Positions 17,817 to 26,258 of a stretch of DNA of 64,000 nucleotides are shown here, in pieces. How positions within the stretch are numbered: position 1 is the stretch's first letter; the number at the start of each line of letters is the position of its first letter. The notes under the pieces were generated by a model. The model was not told the origin of the DNA. It saw only the letters and a list, made by a program, of their open reading frames with translations, and did not search any database. Origin of the DNA: Lachnospiraceae bacterium. Its GTDB lineage: Bacteria; Bacillota; Clostridia; Lachnospirales; Lachnospiraceae. The DNA is taken from the NCBI GenBank assembly GCA_910575275.1, contig CAJTEE010000005.1, positions 264,745 to 328,744 on the forward strand, written 5' to 3'. Position numbers and translations under genes: made by a program.

Positions 17817-19670
17817 ATGGCAAATGAGGCAAAAACATCGAACATTTTCAGAGAGCTACTCAGAAATACCGGATATTATGCGGATGAAGATATTGTAGTC
17901 GAGGAGCAGAAAAGTGACAATGTCAGGATCAATAAGTTATTAAAGAATGCTTCAAAGCGCGGAAACAAAAACGGTTTTCCGGATTTTATAATCTGGTCGA
18001 AGAAATATTCCGAGTTTCTTATTGTTGTCGAGGCGAAAGCAGATGAGAACAAACACAGCAGTGACACCATGGACCATTATGCGGATTATGCTGTGGATGG
18101 CGCGTTGTTATACGCCTCATTCCTCTCAAAGGAATTTGATGTGTTGGCGATCGGGATCAGTGGGGAAAAAGCCGAATGTGTCAGAATATCCCATTATATA
18201 CACCTTAAACAGGAGCGGACAGCCCATCCGTTTTTTGATCATAAAATTTTATCACTGGAAGAATATTTCGATGAGATACAGCGGAGTAATTATAAATTTA
18301 ATCAGGATTATACAAAATTAATTACATATATAAAGGTTCTAAACGAAACTCTGCATGCGAAAAGAATCAAGGAGTCGCAGCGTGCTTTGCTGATAAGCGG
18401 AATCCTGATTGCTTTGAAGGACAGGGCGTTTAAGGATGGATACAAAAAACATGAACGTGTTGACCAGCTTGTAAAATCTTTATATACTTCGATTGACGGC
18501 CAGTTATCTACCGCAGAGATCCCACAAAAGAAAATAGATGTTTTAACGCATGCGTTTGCATTTATCAAAACAAACCCAACCTTGACGGATACAAAAGATG
18601 GGAAAAAATTTCTGGAGGATTTGATTGATGAAATTGATCAGGAAATAAACGGATTTATGGTAACACATAAATATGTGGACACGGTCAGCCAGTTTTATAT
18701 CGAATTTCTGCGTTATGCAAACAATGATAAGGGACTTGGAATTGTTTTGACTCCGCCGCACATAACCGATTTATTTGTAGAGCTGGCAGGAGTGGATAAA
18801 AACAGCGTTGTATTGGATAATTGCTGCGGGATGGGGGGCTTCCTCATCAGTGCAATGAAACGAATGCTTATTGATGCAAAAGGGGACAGGGACAGAGAGG
18901 AAAACATTAAAAATAACCAGCTTATCGGGATCGAGTTTCAGGATGATATATATACGCTTTTGATCTCCAATATGATTCTTCATCGTGACGGCCGAACCAA
19001 TGTTTACTGGGGAGATTGTTTCCAGGAGATGAAAGATGTAAGGAGACGGTTTAAGCCTACAGTTGGCTTGCTGAACCCACCTTATAAGACGAAAATATCC
19101 GATACAGAAGAATTTGAATTTATCTTAAACAATCTGTCCGCGCTGGAGCCGGGAGGTATATGCATTGCCATTATTCCGATCAGCTGTGTGATAGAAAAAT
19201 CGGATACGGCGGTTAATTTAAAAAAGCGGGTTTTGGAAGAACATACGCTTGAGGCGGTTTTGTCTATGCCTGAGGAGCTTTTCCACAATTCAAAGGTAAA
19301 TACGGTAACGTGTGCAGTCATTCTCACTGCTCATAAGCCGCATCCTAAAGGAAAAAAAACCTGGTTTGCCTATTGCCGGGATGACGGCTTTGTAAAATTA
19401 AAGAACAGAGGGCGTGTGGATGCAAACCATACGTGGGAGACAATTAAGAAAAAATGGGTCACGGCATATAGAAACCGGGAGGTCATAAATGGCTTCAGCT
19501 TAATGAGAGAGGTCACGGAAAGGGAAGAATGGTGTGCAGAGGCATATTTTGAAACAGATTATTCACAGTTTGACATGTCCGCATACAATGAAACAGTAAG
19601 AAATTTCATTTTATTTTCCATGAAAATGGCTGAAACACAGGATGAGAGTGAGGAGTATGATGAAAAATAG
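17817..19670 (+). CDS. BcgI-like fused endonuclease/N6-adenine DNA methylase subunit
   Basis: A protein of 617 residues, starting at the ATG at 17817 with GAGGG upstream. The N-terminus carries a PD-(D/E)XK nuclease pattern: Pro55-Asp56 in GFPDFIIW and Glu72-Ala-Lys74 in VVEAKAD. After a helical linker comes a type I-like N6-adenine methylase with a SAM motif (NCCGMGGFL, instead of the usual PACGTGGF) and the catalytic NPPY at 420-423. A nuclease-methylase chain followed by a separate specificity gene, with no HsdR helicase, matches the type IIB BcgI arrangement (A subunit about 640 residues). Its specificity partner directly downstream is broken, so cutting and methylation are probably lost. 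Confidence 0.8.
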   Translation: MANEAKTSNIFRELLRNTGYYADEDIVVEEQKSDNVRINKLLKNASKRGNKNGFPDFIIWSKKYSEFLIVVEAKADENKHSSDTMDHYADYAVDGALLYASFLSKEFDVLAIGISGEKAECVRISHYIHLKQERTAHPFFDHKILSLEEYFDEIQRSNYKFNQDYTKLITYIKVLNETLHAKRIKESQRALLISGILIALKDRAFKDGYKKHERVDQLVKSLYTSIDGQLSTAEIPQKKIDVLTHAFAFIKTNPTLTDTKDGKKFLEDLIDEIDQEINGFMVTHKYVDTVSQFYIEFLRYANNDKGLGIVLTPPHITDLFVELAGVDKNSVVLDNCCGMGGFLISAMKRMLIDAKGDRDREENIKNNQLIGIEFQDDIYTLLISNMILHRDGRTNVYWGDCFQEMKDVRRRFKPTVGLLNPPYKTKISDTEEFEFILNNLSALEPGGICIAIIPISCVIEKSDTAVNLKKRVLEEHTLEAVLSMPEELFHNSKVNTVTCAVILTAHKPHPKGKKTWFAYCRDDGFVKLKNRGRVDANHTWETIKKKWVTAYRNREVINGFSLMREVTEREEWCAEAYFETDYSQFDMSAYNETVRNFILFSMKMAETQDESEEYDEK

Positions 19671-20704
19671 GGATACGGCCACTCTGAAAGAAATTTTTAC
19701 CCTTGTTCCGGGGCTTGCCTCCTCCTATGTGGAACGTGTGAAAAAACCATTATCAGAAAATTATATTCCGTATATTCGTCCTTCTCATAGACAATATTCA
19801 AGTATAGATGCGTACGTGAACAAAAAATTAATTCCGGCAGAAAAGATATTTCCGGCCCATACATTATATGTATCTACGGATGGACAGGGAAGCCATACAT
19901 ATGCATAAGTTTCCGTGTGCGAATTTGTCGCCAACAGCAATGTAACGGTTCTTATACCCAAAAGGACGATGACTCTGGAGGAAAAACTGTTTTATGCACA
20001 ATACATTACGGATAATCGTTATAAATTTTCTTATGGCAGGAAGCCAAAGGGAATAAGGCTTGAGACAATCGTCCTTCCTAGAACGGTACCGGATCCTGTG
20101 CAGAAATTTTCTGTTGCGGCTATAATCGAAAGCCTGCTGGGGGCAAATCTGCTTTTATAAGGAAGAAATATATACGTATCCTGACGAGACCGGTGCATCG
20201 CTTCCGTTGAAGGAATTATTTCTGATACAGAATGGTATTTCGTCAAATGAAGCAGAGACAAGAAAAGACAGGGTGAATCAATCCTAGATTCCGTTTGTCC
20301 GGCCATCGAACCGGCAAAATACAAGCGTTGTTTCTTATGTTAATAAAAAAGCAGTTCCAGAGGAAAAAATATTTCCGCCGGGAACTCTTTATATATCGAC
20401 CAACGGGCAGGGAAGCCATACGTTTTCGTATGTTGCGCCATTTGAATTTGTACCTAACAGCGATGTATCTGTATTAATACCGAAAAGACAGATGAGCATA
20501 CAGGAGAAACTGTTTTACGCACAGTGTATTACAAGCAATCGTTATAAATTTTCTTATGGCAGAAGGCCAAAAGGAGAGAGGCTGAGCACAATCCTATTGC
20601 CTGAATATCCGCCTTCGTATGTGCTTCAGTATAATCTGGAACGCGTCATGGAAGACTTTCGCAGCATTTTAGACTCCAAAATCCATTCTTCACCAAAAAC
20701 ATGA
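19657..20704 (+). pseudogene. broken specificity subunit of the BcgI-like system
   Basis: Reconstructed, this is a protein of about 349 residues made of two similar halves of about 165 residues. Each has an IPYIRPS or IPFVRPS start, a V/ISTxGQGSHT turn, a VLIPKR strand and a KLFYAQ..TxNRYKFSYGR helix, as expected for two target-recognition domains. The first half stops at TAA 19906-19908, where the second half has Tyr. The frame then shifts by one base in a run of five Gs near 20139. A TAG at 20285-20287 again replaces a Tyr codon. The start (ATG 19657 or 19660) overlaps the end of the methylase gene. Three independent lesions make expression as one protein unlikely. Confidence 0.8.
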
Positions 20705-20718
20705 AAATGATTCCAAAC

Positions 20719-20772
20719 ATATTCTCCTTTCCTTGCGTACATACTAACGTTGTAGAAAGGAGAATATTTTTT
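20719..20772 (+). promoter_or_regulatory. terminator-like hairpin burying the lipoprotein ribosome binding site
   Basis: A perfect 12-bp inverted repeat (20719-20730 with 20756-20767) is followed by a run of six Ts ending at the lipoprotein ATG. The 3' arm contains the AAAGGAG Shine-Dalgarno sequence itself. Read as RNA it is both a terminator for the upstream restriction genes and a structure hiding the next start site. Confidence 0.6.
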
Positions 20773-21120
20773 ATGGAAAAAATCAAACGGTTTGCGCTGA
20801 GTGCGATGCTGATTGCCGTTATCAGCGTCGCGGCGGCATGTGGAAGGAATAATGACAACGGCACTTCGGGAAGCTCGTCTGCGGGGACGTCGGGTGGAAC
20901 CTCCACGTCGATGGAGTCCGCATCGAGCGGCGGGGGAAACGGCTCCGCGGCTTCGGGTACGACAAATTCCAGCGGCGAGAGCAATTCTCCAGGAAACACA
21001 TCATCCTCTGCCGGGACGAACGGCGAGGGAGAGAGCGGCGGAGTCTTAAAAGATATGGTGGACGATGTGAAGGAAGGCATAGACGATATGACGGATGGAA
21101 CCTCTGCCGCCAGAAACTAA
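20773..21120 (+). CDS. small Ser/Gly-rich lipoprotein
   Basis: A protein of 115 residues with a lipoprotein signal peptide: basic MEKIKR, a hydrophobic core and lipobox VAAAC with Cys near 24. After the cysteine about 60 residues are almost only Ser, Gly, Thr, Asn and Glu, ending in an acidic amphipathic stretch with DMVDDVKEGIDDMTDG. The start is set at 20773, because upstream codons in the same frame do not look like coding sequence. It is probably a surface tether or spacer protein. I cannot name a family. Confidence 0.65.
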   Translation: MEKIKRFALSAMLIAVISVAAACGRNNDNGTSGSSSAGTSGGTSTSMESASSGGGNGSAASGTTNSSGESNSPGNTSSSAGTNGEGESGGVLKDMVDDVKEGIDDMTDGTSAARN

Positions 21121-21244
21121 GAGACGGGAAGCGGCGCAAACAATACGAACCGACACGCCGCGCAATGTGCACAAACGGGCCTTACGATCTGCGAAAAAGA
21201 GGACAGCCGCAGACATAAGGCCGTTTTGCCGTCCAAAAACTCCT

Positions 21245-21273
21245 TTGACACGAGGCCCGCTTTGGTTTAAAAT
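21245..21273 (+). promoter_or_regulatory. sigma-A promoter
   Basis: TTGACA, 17 bases, TAAAAT. It drives the small membrane protein and probably the nitroreductase after it. Confidence 0.7.
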
Positions 21274-21306
21274 AAAGGAAAAACAGAGTGAGAGGAGGAA
21301 ACGCCG

Positions 21307-21573
21307 ATTCGATATGTATACAAGCCGTACCATCCCTGGCGGCATGGATACAGGAGAGAAAAGAGACGGAAGCTTTTCATGCAGATATTCCGGGCCGGGC
21401 TTGTAGCCCTGGGGATTTGGTTTGCGGCTTCCTACATCAGACAAAATACATATGAACGTGTGACAACGGGCTATCCCGCCTTTGAACGGGAAGAACAGGA
21501 AGGAGAAGTTTACGGAATCGGAATCGAAAAGGGAAACAGCGGCATTTTCTGGTTCCATGAAAAGACAGAGTAA
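21307..21573 (+). CDS. small single-span membrane protein, possible ATT start
   Basis: A frame of 88 residues: a strongly basic N-terminus (YKPYHPWRHGYRREKRRK), one hydrophobic segment (about 30-45, AGLVALGIWFAA) and an acidic C-terminal tail. The only ATG in frame is at 21379, which would remove the basic part. A perfect AGGAGG at 21293-21298 is spaced 8 bases before the ATT at 21307, and no ATG, GTG or TTG fits it in this frame. It lies between a consensus promoter and the nitroreductase gene. The family is unknown and the start is uncertain. Confidence 0.45.
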   Translation: MRYVYKPYHPWRHGYRREKRRKLFMQIFRAGLVALGIWFAASYIRQNTYERVTTGYPAFEREEQEGEVYGIGIEKGNSGIFWFHEKTE

Positions 21574-21589
21574 ACAAGGAGGTTCGGAT

Positions 21590-22117
21590 ATGGAGAGAAA
21601 TCAGACATTGAATACGATTTTTGACCGTGCGAGCTATCGGGGCAGATATAAGGACGAGCCTGTGCCGAGGGAGGATATGAAGCTGATTCTGAAAGCAGGG
21701 CTTGCGGCGCCCTCGGGCTGCAATAGGCAGACGACGTCTTTAGTCGCGGTGGATGAACCGGCGCTTTTGGAGGAGATAAGAAGAATATTTCCGAAGCCGT
21801 CCTGCCAGACGGCGCCTGCGCTGATTCTGGTGTTTACACAGAAGATCGCCAGCATAGACGGGCGTTTTTATCATGTACAGGATTATGGGGCAGCGATTGA
21901 AAATATGCTGCTGGCGATGAAGTCCTTGGGGTATGATACGTGCTGGTATGAGGGGAACGTGCGAAGCTGCGCGAATGAGCTTGCGGCGCTCATGGGAGCG
22001 CCCGAGGAGACGGAGCTCGTGTGTGTACTGCCGGTTGGAAAGGCGGCGGAGGAGCTGCATAGGGTGAGTAAGAAGGCGTTTGAGGAGAGGGCTTGGTTTA
22101 ATGGGTATGGGAGGTAG
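21590..22117 (+). CDS. nitroreductase family protein
   Basis: An FMN-dependent oxidoreductase of 175 residues, on the short side for the family. RASYRGRYKDEPV at the start, LAAPSGCNRQ for FMN contact, the AAIENMLLAMKSLGYDTCW helix and VCVLPVGKA near the end are all family landmarks. The ATG at 21590 has AAGGAGG 8 bases upstream; longer frames from 21482 are not needed. It is cytosolic and probably NAD(P)H-dependent. The true substrate cannot be told from sequence. Confidence 0.85.
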   Translation: MERNQTLNTIFDRASYRGRYKDEPVPREDMKLILKAGLAAPSGCNRQTTSLVAVDEPALLEEIRRIFPKPSCQTAPALILVFTQKIASIDGRFYHVQDYGAAIENMLLAMKSLGYDTCWYEGNVRSCANELAALMGAPEETELVCVLPVGKAAEELHRVSKKAFEERAWFNGYGR

Positions 22118-22223
22118 GCGAGGGGGCGCAAAGCCCGTCCTCCTGTCCCTTCCTCTGCGGACCCTACAGCCCCCTCCCTATCCTGAGCGTTCCCCAGAGC
22201 AGGGAGAAGCTTTGCGATAAGGC

Positions 22224-22251
22224 TTGACAAATTGAAATCCGGTGTTATACT
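22224..22251 (+). promoter_or_regulatory. promoter of the T-box/thrS unit
   Basis: TTGACA and TATACT with a 16-base spacer, directly before the T-box leader. Confidence 0.75.
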
Positions 22252-22257
22252 GGTTCT

Positions 22258-22503
22258 TAAGCAAATGAATATGCAACACGCTGACAGGACGAGTATGCCG
22301 TGGCGAAAGGTGCAGAGAGGAGCGCAGATGGGTGCGAGCGCTTCCCGGGAGCGCGGCAGAAGACCAGCCTGGAGTGTCCCTTAATCAGGAACGGTGATTC
22401 CGTTATCATCAAATGAGTGGCACAGGGGTTTCCTGTGCAATCCGGGGTGGAACCGCGAGAAATCGTCCCCTGATATGCCGTCTGGTATGTCAGGGGATTT
22501 TTT
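22258..22503 (+). ncRNA. T-box riboswitch leader, threonine type
   Basis: The T-box core GGGTGGAACCGCG is at 22445-22457. A terminator hairpin (22467-22497) followed by a run of Ts comes right after it. Upstream is a long stem I with an AGTA S-turn-like motif at about 22291. An ACC triplet at 22363-22365 is well placed on the 3' side to act as a threonine specifier, in agreement with the thrS gene downstream. Uncharged tRNA-Thr would stabilise the antiterminator and allow transcription. Confidence 0.85.
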
Positions 22504-22505
22504 AT

Positions 22506-22538
22506 CTTATAGGAAATTCCTTCGAAATTTTCTATAAG
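22506..22538. repeat. AT-rich palindrome between T-box and thrS
   Basis: CTTATAGGAAATT and AATTTTCTATAAG form a stem of about 13 bp with one G-T pair and a 7-base loop. It overlaps the end of the T-box terminator T-run. The stretch from here to the thrS start holds no other gene. Confidence 0.45.
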
Positions 22539-22707
22539 ACAAAAAGGCCCTAACGGGCCAGGATGCACAGAGTCTGACCCAGCGAAGTGCGCACACTTTT
22601 TTATTGCGAAGCATCCGGCAAAACACGCCGGTGACGCGTTTGGTCGGATTTGACGAAAACCCTTCCGGGCAGGATTAATTTGTGTAGATTGAGAAAAGGA
22701 GAGAGCT

Positions 22708-24642
22708 ATGAAGATTACATTAAAGGACGGCTCCGTTAAGGAGTACGAAAGACCAATGGCGGTCATCGAGATCGCGAAGGATTTGAGTGAGGGACTCGCG
22801 CGGATGGCCTGTGTGGCAGAGGTTGACGGGGAGGAGGCGGATCTTCGGACGGTCCTTGACCGGGACTGCAGCCTGAATATTTTGACGGCACGGGACAAAG
22901 AGGGGCTGGCGGCGCTGCGCCATACGGTCAGCCATGTCATGGCGCAGGCGATTAAGCGTCTTTGGCCGGAGACGAAGCTGGCGATCGGTCCGTCCATCTC
23001 CGACGGCTTTTATTATGACATTGACCGCGAGGAGCCGGTGACGGCGGAGGATCTGGGAAAGATCGAGGCGGAGATGAAAAAGATCATCAAGGAAGGGCTG
23101 CCGCTTGAGCGCTTCGAGCTGCCGCGCGCCGAGGCCATCGCTCTTATGAAGGAAAAGGGAGAGCCCTATAAGGTGGAACTCATCGAAGACTTGCCGGAGG
23201 ACGCTACGATCAGCTTTTATCGGCAGGGCGAGTTTACCGACTTATGTGCCGGCCCACATCTGATGAGTACGAAGGAGGTTGGCAAGGCATTTAAGCTCAT
23301 GAACATTGCCGGGGCATACTGGCGCGGCAGCGAGAAGAATAAGATGCTCACGAGAATCTATGCGACTGCGTTCCAGAAGAAGGAGGATCTGGATGCGTAT
23401 GTCACGATGATGGAGGAGGCCAAAAAGCGCGATCACAGAAAGCTTGGAAAGGAGCTTGGACTGTTTATGATGCACGAGGCCGGGCCGGGCTTTCCGTTCT
23501 TTCTTCCGAAGGGCATGATCTTAAAGAATACGCTGCTCGATTACTGGCGTGAGATCCATAAAAAGTCCGGTTATGTGGAGATTTCTTCTCCGATTATCTT
23601 AAATCGCAGCCTGTGGGAGACCTCGGGCCACTGGGATCACTATAAAAATAACATGTACACGACCGTCATCGACGAGGAGGATTACGCAATCAAACCGATG
23701 AACTGTCCGGGCGGCGTGCTGGTCTACGCGTCTGAGCCGCGCTCCTACCGCGACCTGCCGCTGCGTATGGGAGAATTGGGGATTGTACACCGCCATGAGA
23801 AATCCGGGCAGCTTCACGGACTGATGCGTGTGCGCTGCTTTACACAGGATGATGCGCACATTTTCATGACGCCGGAGCAGATTCGTGAGGAGATCAAGGG
23901 CGTCGCAGGGCTGATCAATGAGGTATATTCTCTGTTTGGGTTTCAGTACCATGTGGAATTGTCCACGAGGCCGGAGGATTCCATGGGCAGCGACGAGGAC
24001 TGGGAGATGGCGACCAGCTCTCTGCGCGGTGCGCTTGATGATCTGGGGCTCGATTACGTGGTGAATGAGGGGGACGGCGCTTTCTATGGGCCGAAGATCG
24101 ACTTCCACCTGGTAGACGCGATCGGACGGACCTGGCAGTGTGGGACGATTCAGCTTGATTTCCAGCTTCCGCAGCGTTTTGAACTCGAATATATCGGTGC
24201 GGACGGCGAGAAGCACCGCCCGATCATGATCCACCGGGTGGCATTCGGTTCTATTGAACGCTTTATCGGCATTTTGATCGAGCATTTTGCAGGTGCGTTC
24301 CCGACCTGGCTGGCTCCGGTACAGGTGAAGGTGCTGCCGATTTCCGAGAAATATGAGGCGTATGCAAAGAGCGTATGTGCGGAGCTCGAGTCGGCTGGAC
24401 TGCGTGCGGAGACAGACCTCCGCAGCGAGAAGATCGGCTATAAGATCCGCGAGGCCCAGAGCTTAAAGATTCCGTACATGCTCGTAGTCGGCCAGAAGGA
24501 GGAGACGGAAGGGACTGTTTCCGTGAGAAGCCGCTTTAAGGGGGACGAGGGCGCATGTGGGTTGGCCGCGTTTATTGAGAACGTGAAGGAGGAAATTGCC
24601 TCCCGGACAGTACGTGCCGTTGAGACAGAAAAGGATGTGTGA
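22708..24642 (+). CDS. thrS: threonyl-tRNA synthetase
   Basis: A full-length ThrRS of 644 residues, cytosolic, charging tRNA-Thr. The order is an N-terminal TGS domain (residues 1-60, starting MKITLKDGSVKEYE), the editing domain with HTVSHVMAQAI, then the class II catalytic core. Motif 1 is in the KSGYVEISSPIILNRSLW region; motif 2 is RMGELGIVHRHEKSG; motif 3 is GSIERFIGILIEH. The zinc Cys is in PMNCPGG. The C-terminal anticodon-binding domain has VLPIS and LRAETDLR. AAAAGGAGAG precedes the ATG. Regulation is by the upstream T-box. Confidence 0.96.
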   Translation: MKITLKDGSVKEYERPMAVIEIAKDLSEGLARMACVAEVDGEEADLRTVLDRDCSLNILTARDKEGLAALRHTVSHVMAQAIKRLWPETKLAIGPSISDGFYYDIDREEPVTAEDLGKIEAEMKKIIKEGLPLERFELPRAEAIALMKEKGEPYKVELIEDLPEDATISFYRQGEFTDLCAGPHLMSTKEVGKAFKLMNIAGAYWRGSEKNKMLTRIYATAFQKKEDLDAYVTMMEEAKKRDHRKLGKELGLFMMHEAGPGFPFFLPKGMILKNTLLDYWREIHKKSGYVEISSPIILNRSLWETSGHWDHYKNNMYTTVIDEEDYAIKPMNCPGGVLVYASEPRSYRDLPLRMGELGIVHRHEKSGQLHGLMRVRCFTQDDAHIFMTPEQIREEIKGVAGLINEVYSLFGFQYHVELSTRPEDSMGSDEDWEMATSSLRGALDDLGLDYVVNEGDGAFYGPKIDFHLVDAIGRTWQCGTIQLDFQLPQRFELEYIGADGEKHRPIMIHRVAFGSIERFIGILIEHFAGAFPTWLAPVQVKVLPISEKYEAYAKSVCAELESAGLRAETDLRSEKIGYKIREAQSLKIPYMLVVGQKEETEGTVSVRSRFKGDEGACGLAAFIENVKEEIASRTVRAVETEKDV

Positions 24643-24671
24643 ACTGACAGAAATTCTTAAGAAATAGTTTA

Positions 24672-24700
24672 TTGCTTTATTAAAATTATTACGCTATAAT
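24672..24700 (+). promoter_or_regulatory. promoter of the Met-rich lipoprotein gene
   Basis: TTGCTT, 17 bases, TATAAT. The 5' leader then carries a GGCGAG...CTCGCC inverted repeat (about 24705-24744) before the ribosome binding site. Confidence 0.7.
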
Positions 24701-24772
24701 TGGCGGCGAGTCGTTCAGTTTATGTGAGTATGGGTGGCTCGCCGATTATTATTTATTTTTAGGGAGGTTTCT

Positions 24773-25615
24773 ATGAAAAGAACATTAACAGCAGTATTAT
24801 GTGCTGCCATGCTGGCATCCTTAACGGCCTGCGGAGGCGGTTCCGACAGCAAACCGGCTGCAGGAGCGGCTGATCAGACGACGGCTGCACAGGAGACAGT
24901 CAAAGAGCTCACTCCGGAGGAGATCTATAAGGAGGCTATGGAGAAGAACGCCAGCCTCGAATCCATGGATGTGGATATGGTCATGAATATGAACATGACG
25001 ATGGGTGAGCAGGCTATGGATATGAAGATGGATATGAAGATGCAGTCGGCTGGTAAGGGCGAGGATACGAAGCTTCTGATGACTTCGACAACCGAAGCAG
25101 ACGGTCAGTCCATCGAGATGACGATGTTCTATGCGGATGGCTATTATTATATGGATGCAATGGGTCAGAAGATTAAGTACCTGATGGATGCGAGCGAGAT
25201 TGCGGCTCAGACGGAAGCGCAGACGGCCGGCGTAGAGCTTGAGGTAGAGTGGCTTACGGATCTGACCGTTGAGGATCAGGGCGAGGATAAGCTCCTGAAG
25301 TTTGTCGGTGATCCGGATAAGATGCATGACTATGTGCAGGATACGCTGGCAAACTCCGGCTCCGCAAACGGCTTAGAGGGCATGGATCTGACGGTCAACG
25401 AGATTTCCGGTGAGTATCTGATCGGTGCGGACGGCTACTACAAGGATGCGAAGATCAAGATGGATCTCACACTTTCCGCTGACGGCCAGGAAGCCAAGAT
25501 GGTGATGGATATCGACATGACCTACAACAATCCGGGACAGCCGGTAGAGGTTACGATCCCGTCCACGGACGGCTATACCGAGGTTGACGCGAGCATGATG
25601 CAGAATGCGGCGTAA
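24773..25615 (+). CDS. DUF6612-type lipoprotein with Met-rich N-terminal stretch
   Basis: An exported lipoprotein of 280 residues: signal peptide with lipobox SLTAC (Cys near 20), an Ala/Thr-rich linker, then a beta-rich domain of the LolA/LppX-like kind annotated as DUF6612. The start at 24773 has GGGAGG upstream. Between residues about 60 and 85 methionines alternate with polar residues (MNMNMTMGEQAMDMKMDMK), which is unusual. These folds often bind lipids or hydrophobic ligands in a half-barrel, and the Met pattern could line it or bind soft metals. A terminator follows. Confidence 0.75.
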   Translation: MKRTLTAVLCAAMLASLTACGGGSDSKPAAGAADQTTAAQETVKELTPEEIYKEAMEKNASLESMDVDMVMNMNMTMGEQAMDMKMDMKMQSAGKGEDTKLLMTSTTEADGQSIEMTMFYADGYYYMDAMGQKIKYLMDASEIAAQTEAQTAGVELEVEWLTDLTVEDQGEDKLLKFVGDPDKMHDYVQDTLANSGSANGLEGMDLTVNEISGEYLIGADGYYKDAKIKMDLTLSADGQEAKMVMDIDMTYNNPGQPVEVTIPSTDGYTEVDASMMQNAA

Positions 25616-25642
25616 CAGATTAAAAAGAGGATAAAGGTACAT

Positions 25643-25674
25643 AGGACGCCTGTGGTTTCACGGACGTCCTTTTA
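25643..25674 (+). terminator. Rho-independent terminator
   Basis: AGGACG and CGTCCT form the base, with an inner CTGTG/CACGG stem, followed by TTTT. It lies 28 bases after the lipoprotein stop. Confidence 0.7.
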
Positions 25675-25703
25675 ATATGTGAAAATTCCCCGGAGCAAGA
25701 CTG

Positions 25704-26258
25704 TCATTTCAGGGCTTTAAAATTGATTCGGAGATCCTCGTAAAGGCCGGACTTTAGGCTGTCACGAAAGGAGAAGGACGAGACGTCAAAACGGTCTGCA
25801 TCCAGACGGTAGGTGAATATGGTCTCTCTGTCCGGATCGATGATCCAGTATTCTTTTACCTTGGCATCCAGGTAAAGGTTCAGCTTGCGGACGTAATCGT
25901 GGCTGGGATTGCCGGGAGAGACAATTTCGATAATCCAATCCGGTGCTCTGATGCAGCTGCGCTCCGTCAGATTGCCCGGGTCGCAGATCACGCTTATATC
26001 CGGCTCAACAATCGTGCAGTTGTTTTCTGCAAACAATTTGACGGCAAAGGGGGCCGGGTAGACCTCACAGGAGCCTTTTTTGGAGCGGATATACAGGTTT
26101 ATTTCTGTGCTTAGGAAATTTAATGTTTACTGGTGCATTCTGCTTGGAACCGCGTGATAATAGAAGGTTCCGTTGAGCAGCTCCGCATGAACACTTTCTG
26201 GAAGGTTATAATAATCATCTTCTGTGTAAATGTCCAGATATGCCAATGGTTCTGACAT
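25704..26258 (-). pseudogene. Uma2 family endonuclease gene with one nonsense codon
   Basis: Read on the minus strand from 26258, the frame codes 184 residues of the Uma2 (DUF820) PD-(D/E)XK family. It starts MSEPLAYLDIYTEDDYYNLP, with PSRMHQ, then VEPDISVICDPG, PDWIIEIVSPG and KVKEYWIIDP, which hold the nuclease-like core residues. The only break is TAA at codon 44 (26127-26129), right after PSRMHQ. A fragment could restart at 26036 but would lack the N-terminal third. The ATG has AGGAG upstream, so it was a normal gene recently. Confidence 0.75.

Noticed and set aside
19915..20704. Two separate small genes after the methylase
   Set aside because: They line up as parts of one two-halved specificity protein broken by stops and one frameshift.
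21095..21406. Open frame of 103 codons between lipoprotein and membrane protein
   Set aside because: It contains the promoter and ribosome binding site of the next gene and has a low-complexity basic composition; not a gene.
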